This document shows, piece by piece, positions 1 to 5,373 of a DNA stretch of 10,951 bases. Numbering within the stretch: the first letter of the stretch is position 1; the number at the start of each line of letters is the position of its first letter. The notes beneath the pieces were generated by a model. It saw only the letters and a list, made by a program, of their open reading frames with translations, was not told the origin of the DNA and did not search any database. The DNA lies in contig QIMB01000191.1 of assembly GCA_003233615.1 (NCBI GenBank), positions 1 to 10,951 of the forward strand, read 5' to 3'. The position numbers and the translations under genes are program-made. This DNA is from Nitrospirota bacterium. Lineage in GTDB: Bacteria > Nitrospirota > Nitrospiria > Nitrospirales > UBA8639.

Positions 1-30
1 CTTCTTCCTTCTTCCTTCTTCCTTTTCCCT
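1..30. repeat. Pyrimidine-rich tract with (CTTCTTC)x3 array
   Basis: Three perfect tandem copies of the 7-mer CTTCTTC occupy 1-21, followed by CTTTTCCC. The array may continue beyond the left edge. On the minus strand, the coding direction of the cluster, it reads as a purine-rich GAAGAAG tract. It lies downstream of murB, outside any recognisable gene, and resembles in composition the other purine/pyrimidine tracts at gene junctions in this window. Confidence 0.75.
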
Positions 31-36
31 ACTCTC

Positions 37-129
37 TCATCCTGAGGACAGTCGAAGGATCTCGCTCAGACACGACCTGCGTGGGCTGGACACAGATGCT
101 TCAACTCCGCCAAGATTCGCTCAGGATGA
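37..129. repeat. Nested imperfect palindrome, probable dispersed intergenic repeat
   Basis: The outer arms are a perfect 10-bp inverted repeat, TCATCCTGAG at 37-46 and CTCAGGATGA at 120-129. Inside them AGTCGAAGGATCT (50-62) and AGATGCTTCAACT (94-106) are complementary at 11 of 13 positions. The whole could fold as one 93-nt stem-loop with an asymmetric internal loop (47-49 against 107-119) and a terminal loop at 63-93. From memory, sequences of the form TCATCCTGAG...GAAGGATCT occur as scattered intergenic repeats in many environmental bacterial genomes, so a non-autonomous mobile or REP-like element is my inference. There is no coding potential and no U-run that would make it a classic terminator. 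Confidence 0.6.
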
Positions 130-164
130 CAATGTGCTGATAGTTGAACCTCACACCTGTCCGG

Positions 165-200
165 CCTCCTGACGACTCACTCCTGACTCCTTACTTCTCC
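165..200. repeat. Pyrimidine-rich low-complexity tract downstream of murB
   Basis: The tract is built from variants of ACTCCTGACTCC / TTACTTCTC. TTACTTCTC at 191-199 is the reverse complement of GAGAAGTAA, which begins the purine tracts at 1151 and 4048, so this looks like an oppositely oriented fragment of the same repeat family. It ends just beyond the murB double stop. Confidence 0.5.
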
Positions 201-204
201 ATTA

Positions 205-1131
205 TTATTTTTCCCCGACCACTTTCCATTCCAATTGCAGACGAACACCAAATTTTCTGGCGACCTGATCTCGAACTGTACGAACCAATGTAAGAACCTG
301 CTCGGCCGTTGCTCCTCCTCTGTTCACAATGAAATTGGCATGTTTCATGGAAACTTCAGCATCTCCGATTCGCATCCCCTTCAATCCTGCGGCTTCAATC
401 AAACGACCGGCCGAATCTCCCGTGGGGTTTTTAAAAACTGATCCGGCATTGGGCAACGTTAACGGCTGCGTAGTCTTTCGATACTGGAGATAGTGTTTCG
501 TGGCAGATTGAATCGTGTCTTTCGCTGCGGATCTCAATTGAATCCAAGCCCCAACCACAATGCCTTGAGGAAGCCTGGTTTTGCGATACAGAAATGAGAG
601 TGTCGACGCATCTACTCGTTTCCGTTTTCCATGGATCGTCACAAAATCCACAGCATGCAGAACATCTTGCATTTCCCCTAAACGAGTCCCCGCATTCATC
701 ACCACTCCGCCGCCCACAGTTCCAGGAATCCCTGCGGCCCATTCCATGCCGGAGAGCTTCCGGCCAAAGGCAAATTGCATCAATCGCGGCAGCCTCACGC
801 CAGCCTGCGCGTAGACCAATTGGCTGGCTTCTTCTTGAATATTGGTTAAGTACTTCAGCTGCATCACAATGCCACGAATGCCCTTATCTCGAATGATCAC
901 GTTCGTTCCACCCAACACCATAAGAGGAACATGACTCATCCGTGCGCTCCTGACCACACGAATCACATCCTCCACATCAGCAGGAATCACCAAGACATCT
1001 GCTATCCCTCCAACTTGGAGAGACGTATGTGGTGCCAATGGTTCGTGCCACAGAATTTCTCCCTTCACATGGAGTAAGACTCGACGAAGCACTGGGACAG
1101 AGAACGTTCGTCGCTGCCCTGTTACCATCAC
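205..1131 (-). CDS. murB: UDP-N-acetylenolpyruvoylglucosamine reductase MurB
   Basis: This cytoplasmic FAD enzyme reduces UDP-GlcNAc-enolpyruvate to UDP-MurNAc with NADPH, the last step before peptide addition. The 308 residues have the expected order: FAD-binding TSLQVGGIAD (36-45), a VLGGTNVI loop (72-79), GMEWAAGIPGTVGG (128-141), the YRKTRLP arginine segment (182-188), NAGSVFKNP (228-236) whose Ser231 is the expected proton donor, KHANFIVN (263-270) and the C-terminal Glu301 in LQLEW. Size and lack of the long insert suggest the shorter type II form. GTG at 1131 has GAGG nine bases upstream; ATG at 1128, the next codon, has AAGGA four bases upstream, so the start is uncertain by one codon. 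The gene ends with tandem TAA TAA. It is last in the visible run and lies about 62 bp after murC. Confidence 0.96.
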   Translation of the reverse strand: MMVTGQRRTFSVPVLRRVLLHVKGEILWHEPLAPHTSLQVGGIADVLVIPADVEDVIRVVRSARMSHVPLMVLGGTNVIIRDKGIRGIVMQLKYLTNIQEEASQLVYAQAGVRLPRLMQFAFGRKLSGMEWAAGIPGTVGGGVVMNAGTRLGEMQDVLHAVDFVTIHGKRKRVDASTLSFLYRKTRLPQGIVVGAWIQLRSAAKDTIQSATKHYLQYRKTTQPLTLPNAGSVFKNPTGDSAGRLIEAAGLKGMRIGDAEVSMKHANFIVNRGGATAEQVLTLVRTVRDQVARKFGVRLQLEWKVVGEK

Positions 1132-1143
1132 ATCCTTGGTCCT

Positions 1144-1268
1144 CAGAAGTGAGAAGTAAAAAATAAGGAGTAAAAAGTAAACGCGATGAAAACCTATTGT
1201 TCATCCTTACCCATTTCCCTTTTATTTCCCTCCTCCCTCCTCCCTTCCTCCTCCTCCCTTTTCACTCC
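1144..1268. repeat. Purine/pyrimidine junction repeat, murC-murB copy
   Basis: On the + strand a purine-rich stretch (about 1144-1180, starting with variants of AGAAGTGAGAAGTAAAAA) is followed by a pyrimidine-rich stretch (about 1201-1268). GAGAAGTAAAAA at 1151-1162 and CCTTTTATTTC at 1218-1228 recur in the same order and orientation in the ftsW-murG gap (4048-4059 and 4148-4158). A 6-bp inverted repeat, GATGAA 1185-1190 and TTCATC 1200-1205, sits at the centre over the murC stop. The pyrimidine half lies inside the murC frame and encodes its charged C-terminal tail. Confidence 0.6.
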
Positions 1269-2645
1269 TAATGTTTCTAACAATTCTTGGCCAATTTTCC
1301 CAACGTCTCCAGCACCAAGCGTCAACAACACGTCTCCATCCTGCAGGTCATCTCGCAACCGATGTAGCAAGCCAGGATCACTATTCATCCAATGAACAGA
1401 AGGATGGCCAGCCTCACTAATTTTTTCTACCAGCGTTTGCCCACTAATCCCAGGAATCGGCTCTTCACCCGCCGCATAAATATCCAAGACATACACCACA
1501 TCTGCTAATTCAAACGCTGTAGCAAAATCATCGGCTAAATCCCTTGTTCTGGAATATCGATGCGGCTGAAAGACGACAATCAAACGCCGAGACCACGTGG
1601 CTCGTGCAGCCGCGAGCGTCGCCCGGACTTCTGTGGGGTGATGAGCATAATCATCCACAACCATAATTCCACTTTTTTCACCTCGAATTTGAAACCGGCG
1701 TTCCACACCTGAAAACGCAGCCAGACCTGATCGAATGAGATCCACAGGGACATCCAACTCTAAGGCCACACTAATCGCTGCTAACGCATTCGACACATTA
1801 TGAACACCAGGAAGGCGAACACGAAATGGTCCCATATTTTGGCCTTGATGATGAGCACGGAATTCTACACCTAGCGCTTTAGGCTCAATGTCAGTGGCAA
1901 ATAAATCTGGCGTGAGCACACCTGAAAAATTGCTCATACCAAACGTTCGATAGCGCTTCACCACACCAGGTAAGAGACCACGAATCCAAGGATCATCAGC
2001 AGAAAGTATTGCCGCCCCATAAAACGGGATTTTGTTGATAAATTCCAAGAATGCGGCTTGCAATCGATCCATACTCCCATAATGCTCCAAATGTTCCTTA
2101 TCCATATTAGTCACCACCACAATGGACGGAGACAACCGTAAAAACGAGCCATCACTTTCATCAGCTTCAGCTATGAGAATATCGCTCCGCCCCAATCGGG
2201 CATGAGTCCCCATGGCATTGACCTTCCCTCCGACGACAAACGTAGGATCGAGTCCGGCTTGGGCTAAAATTGATGCCACCATAGACGTTGTCGTGGTCTT
2301 GCCGTGTGCGCCAGCAATGGCAATGCCAAATTTCAAGCGCATCAACTCAGCTAACATTTCTGCACGCGGAATGACCGGAATGACTTTAGCTCGCGCTGCA
2401 CGAATTTCCGGATTGGATGTCGCAATGGCCGATGACATGACAACAACCTGTGCGCCTTCAATATGCGATTCCTGATGCCCAATATGCACCGTCCCACCCA
2501 TTTCTTCTAACCGACGAATGCTGTCCGAATATCCTACGTCAGAACCCGTAACTTTATAGCCTAAGGTAAGAAGCACTTCTGCAATGCCGCTCATGCCGCT
2601 TCCACCAATTCCAACGAGATGAATGTGTTGAATTTTTCGGAACAT
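1194..2645 (-). CDS. murC: UDP-N-acetylmuramate--L-alanine ligase MurC
   Basis: MurC is the cytoplasmic ATP-dependent ligase that adds the first peptide residue, L-Ala, to UDP-MurNAc. Visible motifs are the N-terminal Rossmann GIGGSGMSG (12-20), the ATP loop AHGKTTTT (113-120), EADESDGSFL (160-169), HNVSNALAA (282-290), the invariant Arg region GVERRFQIRG (313-322), VDDYAHHP (330-337), FQPHRYSRT (359-367) and TLGAGDVG (442-449). The start is ATG 2645; GGAG lies 11 bases upstream, so the ribosome site is mediocre. The family normally ends near LLETL (455-459). Here 24 further residues, 16 of them charged, are encoded by low-complexity intergenic repeat sequence. A 302-bp gap separates it from murG, which is unusual because the two are often adjacent. 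Confidence 0.97.
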   Translation of the reverse strand: MFRKIQHIHLVGIGGSGMSGIAEVLLTLGYKVTGSDVGYSDSIRRLEEMGGTVHIGHQESHIEGAQVVVMSSAIATSNPEIRAARAKVIPVIPRAEMLAELMRLKFGIAIAGAHGKTTTTSMVASILAQAGLDPTFVVGGKVNAMGTHARLGRSDILIAEADESDGSFLRLSPSIVVVTNMDKEHLEHYGSMDRLQAAFLEFINKIPFYGAAILSADDPWIRGLLPGVVKRYRTFGMSNFSGVLTPDLFATDIEPKALGVEFRAHHQGQNMGPFRVRLPGVHNVSNALAAISVALELDVPVDLIRSGLAAFSGVERRFQIRGEKSGIMVVDDYAHHPTEVRATLAAARATWSRRLIVVFQPHRYSRTRDLADDFATAFELADVVYVLDIYAAGEEPIPGISGQTLVEKISEAGHPSVHWMNSDPGLLHRLRDDLQDGDVLLTLGAGDVGKIGQELLETLGVKREEEEGRREEGNKREMGKDEQ

Positions 2646-2768
2646 AGGTTCTTAGACTCCAAGAGGTAAGGAAGGAAATTGTAGGTGGGCCTAGCACCAA
2701 CTCTTTGTGGAAAGAAAAGACAGATTGTTGTTTCTTGCCAGTCTCTTGGTTCCCTCGATGTAATTGGA

Positions 2769-2785
2769 ATCACATGTGATCACAT
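2769..2785. repeat. Two overlapping perfect 12-bp palindromes
   Basis: ATCACATGTGAT (2769-2780) and ATGTGATCACAT (2774-2785) are each perfect palindromes and overlap by seven bases. The result is also a direct repeat, TCACAT at 2770 and 2780, spaced ten bases or about one helical turn. Such an arrangement could bind a dimeric regulator. The halves look like CRP half-sites, but the six-base CRP spacer is absent, so CRP binding is not claimed. Confidence 0.55.
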
Positions 2786-2799
2786 ACGAGATCAGCAAG

Positions 2800-2822
2800 A
2801 GGGCCAACAGCGTCAGGGCCCT
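2800..2822. other. Small GC-rich stem-loop
   Basis: AGGGCC (2800-2805) and GGCCCT (2817-2822) form a 6-bp stem around an 11-base loop. No T-run follows on either strand, so it is not a convincing intrinsic terminator. Its role is unknown. Confidence 0.35.
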
Positions 2823-2931
2823 TGTGTCTTCTCTTTACAGGCGCCTCCTTCGCTTCCTGTACACAGCCTTCCTCATGATTAAAGATGAACGATGAACTCA
2901 TGATTTCTCGTGTAGACGTAACAACAAAGAT

Positions 2932-2948
2932 GCGAATGTTTTTTTCGC
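2932..2948 (-). terminator. Weak terminator-like hairpin at the murG stop
   Basis: In the transcript sense GCGAA and TTCGC form a 5-bp stem (2948-2944 with 2936-2932) around a 7-base A-rich loop, and ATCTTTGTTGTT follows. It overlaps the murG TAG. The stem is short and the T-run interrupted, so termination would be partial at best. Confidence 0.2.
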
Positions 2949-4027
2949 TATTCATGATGAACGAGAGTCAGGCATGCAGAAACCATTCGCTCGGTCGCAT
3001 CAACCTTCCTCGTCTCCCAACTCTTCCTCGCCATGGCTTGCAACGCAGGAATGTCTCGCATCATGTGTTCGATTTCTTCTGCCAATCTCTTCCCTGTGAG
3101 ATCTGATTGCCGCAGCATGCGCGCAGCTCCTGCCTGTTCCATAGACCGCGCATTCATCTCTTGATGATTGTGTGTCGCATGAGGAAATGGAATCAATATC
3201 CCTACTTTGCCATACGCCGCTAATTCCGCCAGCGTGCTAGCTCCAGCGCGACAAATCACCAGATCCGCTTTAGCAAGTTCCTTCGGCATATCAAACATAA
3301 AAGCCTGAACATCCGCTTGTACTCCTAGTTGTTCATACCCTCGCCGAATTCGCTCATAATCATCAGCTCCCGTTTGATGAGTCAGCGTGACCGAATTCCG
3401 AAGAACCTCTGAGCGTTCAATCGCTTCAAGCATGGCAGAATTAATCGCGTGCGCACCTTGGCTGCCCCCAAAAATCAAGAGATGCCTCACCTTTTGAGGA
3501 GGTGCCGGAGAATGTTTCAATACAAAAGCCTCTCGAATCGGTGTTCCAATAACCCGGACTTTGGATGAGGGGAAAAAGGACATCGCACTCTCAAATGCCA
3601 AAAAAATGCGAGTGGCGATCGGACCCAGCATCCGGTTCGCCAATCCCGGCATGGCATTGGGTTCCAATATCACTCGAGGAATGTGAAGCAACCAGGCCGC
3701 ACAGACGACAGGCGGACTGAAATACCCACCAGTCCCAATGACCAAATCTGCTTTTGGCGATCGAAGAATACGTATGGCCCTCCACAAAGATTGAGGGAGA
3801 AGCCACAACACACGAAACGCACTCAGGAGACTCTTCCCCACAACACCTTCCATCGGAATAGACTCCATCGGAAATCCTTCCTGGGAGAGAATATGACGTT
3901 CTACAGCCTTGCCCGTTCCTACAAATAGAATATGTCCGTCTGGATCATGCCGTTGAAAAGCCTTGGCATAGGCAATAGCCGGATACATATGTCCGCCGGT
4001 TCCACCTGCAGCAATCACCACTTTCAT
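2948..4027 (-). CDS. murG: Lipid II synthase MurG (UDP-GlcNAc transferase)
   Basis: MurG is the peripheral membrane GT-B glycosyltransferase that adds GlcNAc to lipid I on the inner face of the cytoplasmic membrane, giving lipid II. In the 359-residue form the N domain has GGTGGHMYP (8-16), GTGGYFSPP (98-106) and LEPNAMPGLAN (121-131). The C domain has FGGSQGA (187-193), QTG (218-220), the UDP-GlcNAc site CRAGASTLAEL (259-269) and PFPHATHNHQ (280-289). I chose ATG 4027 because AGGA (4036-4033) lies five bases upstream and the protein then begins MKVVIAAGGTGGH, the usual start. ATG 4033 would add two residues but has no spaced ribosome site. Its leader is the pyrimidine half of a junction repeat. 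Confidence 0.96.
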   Translation of the reverse strand: MKVVIAAGGTGGHMYPAIAYAKAFQRHDPDGHILFVGTGKAVERHILSQEGFPMESIPMEGVVGKSLLSAFRVLWLLPQSLWRAIRILRSPKADLVIGTGGYFSPPVVCAAWLLHIPRVILEPNAMPGLANRMLGPIATRIFLAFESAMSFFPSSKVRVIGTPIREAFVLKHSPAPPQKVRHLLIFGGSQGAHAINSAMLEAIERSEVLRNSVTLTHQTGADDYERIRRGYEQLGVQADVQAFMFDMPKELAKADLVICRAGASTLAELAAYGKVGILIPFPHATHNHQEMNARSMEQAGAARMLRQSDLTGKRLAEEIEHMMRDIPALQAMARKSWETRKVDATERMVSACLTLVHHE

Positions 4028-4032
4028 TCCCA

Positions 4033-4036
4033 TCCT
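4033..4036 (-). promoter_or_regulatory. Ribosome binding site deciding the murG start
   Basis: AGGA in the transcript sense lies five bases before ATG 4027 and overlaps the alternative ATG at 4033. This favours the downstream start. The pyrimidine-rich leader immediately 5' could pair with the purine half of the repeat further upstream, leaving this site close to the foot of a hairpin. Confidence 0.5.
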
Positions 4037-4040
4037 ACAA

Positions 4041-4160
4041 AAGAAGGGAGAAGTAAAAAGGGAGAAGCGAGAAGCAAGAGAGAAGAGAAAGCAAAGGCTT
4101 TCTTCTTTCTCACCCTATACCCTTTGCTTTTCACTGCCATCTTCTCACCTTTTATTTCGG
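4041..4160. repeat. Purine/pyrimidine junction repeat, ftsW-murG copy
   Basis: On + a purine-rich half (4041-4097) is followed by a pyrimidine-rich half (4098-4160). Two inverted repeats organise it. AAAGCAAAGG (4088-4097) and CCTTTGCTTT (4121-4130) are perfectly complementary over 10 bp. An outer pair, 4050-4067 and 4141-4158, matches at 15 of 18 positions. GAGAAGTAAAAA (4048-4059) and CCTTTTATTTC (4148-4158) are shared with the murC-murB copy. The element fills nearly the whole gap between ftsW and murG. A long imperfect RNA hairpin in the leader of murG is the likely consequence, but its function is unknown. Confidence 0.65.
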
Positions 4161-4197
4161 CTTCGTCTCATGACGATCATTCATCTCAGACAGGCTA

Positions 4198-5373
4198 CTA
4201 GGGACTGGCCCGCCCTTGACGAGCGATGCTCAGTAATATCCCAATGGCCAACATCGTCGTAAGAAGTGAAGATCCACCATAACTAACCAGAGGGAGTGTC
4301 AGGCCCTTGGTCGGCAACATCCCACTCACAACGCCTGCATTGATCATGGCTTGCATCGTGAGCAACAACGTGATTCCCAGAGCCAAAAAACGACCAAACA
4401 CATCCGGCGCCAATGCAGCCACTCGAAATCCTTTCAGAACGAGAATGACAAACAAACCCAATAATCCTAATGTGCCAATCAGTCCCAGTTCTTCTCCAAC
4501 CAATGCTAAGACAAAGTCAGTATGGGCCTCAGGAAGATACAAGAGTTTTTGCTTACCTTGCCCGAGTCCTACACCAAATATCCCACCATTTTCTAAGGCT
4601 AAGAGGGATTGCACTAATTGATAGCCCGCGTTTTCTCGATCCTGAAAAGGATTCAGAAAAGTCGTGAATCGTTCCCATCGCTCCGGGCTGACCACAATGA
4701 GCGCAAGAAACCCTAGAATCATCGGCAACCCTAAACACACCAAGTGTCGAAGCCTGGCCCCTGCTAAATACATCATGCACACAAAGACCAAACCAATGAC
4801 CACGATACTTCCTAGATCCGGTTCGACAACAATGAGAATACACAGACCACCCACCACCACAACTGGCGGAAGAAACCCACGTCGCCAATCTGTAATGCGA
4901 CGGTTTGAATGAGAAAGAAAAGCAGCCAAATACAGCACCACAGCCAGCTTAGCCATTTCCGTAGGTTGAATGGAAAAGAACCCAAAGGTGAGCCACCGAC
5001 GGGCTCCATTAATGTGTGGTCCAAACGCCAAAACGAGCAACAGCCCACACACACATCCCAACACGATCCAGGGCACCCACGGTTGCCATTGCCGATAATC
5101 AATATGAGATCCCACAAAAAGGACACAAAATCCCAACACCAGCCACACGATTTGCCGCTGAAGATAATGCGTAGAATCCGAATATTTAATTTCTGCCATC
5201 ACTCCACTCGCACTAAACACCATAATGAGCCCACCGAGTGACAGTGCAATGGTAATTCCTAGAATCAACGGATCAAGCCGTCGTCTCCCCAGACTGATAG
5301 GTCCCTGAAATAGATCAGCCCAGGCACGTGAATCCCGATGTGAATTCTTCCGTCGAAGCAAGGCTACACTCAT
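4198..5373 (-). CDS. ftsW: Septal peptidoglycan glycosyltransferase FtsW (SEDS family)
   Basis: FtsW is a polytopic membrane protein that polymerises lipid II at the division septum together with its partner class B PBP (FtsI). The 391 residues start with a basic cytoplasmic tail (1-34) followed by about ten hydrophobic segments from residue 35 to 384. Family motifs are NGARRWLTFG (122-131), SIQPTEMAKL (134-143), VEPDLGS (183-189), the PEAHTDFVLALVGEELG segment (281-297) with the likely catalytic Asp286, and LPTKGLTLPLVSYGGSS (353-369). ATG 5373 directly follows the murD stop (TAGATG), and AGGAG inside murD lies nine bases upstream, so translation is probably coupled. The gene ends in tandem TAG TAG. 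RodA is the close alternative; the murD-murG context favours FtsW. Confidence 0.95.
   Translation of the reverse strand: MSVALLRRKNSHRDSRAWADLFQGPISLGRRRLDPLILGITIALSLGGLIMVFSASGVMAEIKYSDSTHYLQRQIVWLVLGFCVLFVGSHIDYRQWQPWVPWIVLGCVCGLLLVLAFGPHINGARRWLTFGFFSIQPTEMAKLAVVLYLAAFLSHSNRRITDWRRGFLPPVVVVGGLCILIVVEPDLGSIVVIGLVFVCMMYLAGARLRHLVCLGLPMILGFLALIVVSPERWERFTTFLNPFQDRENAGYQLVQSLLALENGGIFGVGLGQGKQKLLYLPEAHTDFVLALVGEELGLIGTLGLLGLFVILVLKGFRVAALAPDVFGRFLALGITLLLTMQAMINAGVVSGMLPTKGLTLPLVSYGGSSLLTTMLAIGILLSIARQGRASP

Larger units (their letters stand above)
2646..2947. other. 302-bp gap between murG and murC without a convincing gene
   Basis: Short frames exist on both strands (for example minus 2955-2770 and 2773-2591), but none has a good ribosome site or resembles a known protein. 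The stretch holds overlapping palindromes (2769-2785), a small GC hairpin (2800-2822) and direct repeats: GATGAAC twice in tandem at 2884-2897 and again at 2956-2962, and CTCATGATT at 2872-2880 and 2897-2905. A purine tract (2659-2678, on +) lies just before the murC start. I see no good -35/-10 pair on the minus strand. The gap could hold a promoter or leader for murC-murB, but the sequence alone does not show this. Confidence 0.6.

Noticed and set aside
1..30. CRISPR array
   Set aside because: The repeat unit is only 7 bp with no spacers; it is a simple tandem repeat.
37..129. Intrinsic terminator for murB
   Set aside because: The foldback is long and imperfect, and neither side carries a T-run in the transcript sense. 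It looks more like an inserted repeat.
431..742. 103-codon minus frame inside murB, and similar long frames inside ftsW and murD
   Set aside because: They lie wholly within conserved genes in another frame and show no domain features.
2774..2785. CRP/FNR-type binding site
   Set aside because: The TGTGA and TCACA halves abut directly, whereas the CRP consensus needs a six-base spacer.
2770..2955. Minus-strand 61-codon frame starting at the murG end, followed by a 60-codon GTG frame (2591-2773) overlapping at ATGTGA, as a possible small gene pair between murG and murC
   Set aside because: Neither has a clear ribosome site or recognisable domain; the second runs out of frame into murC. The overlap is explained by the palindromic ATCACATGTGAT sequence.
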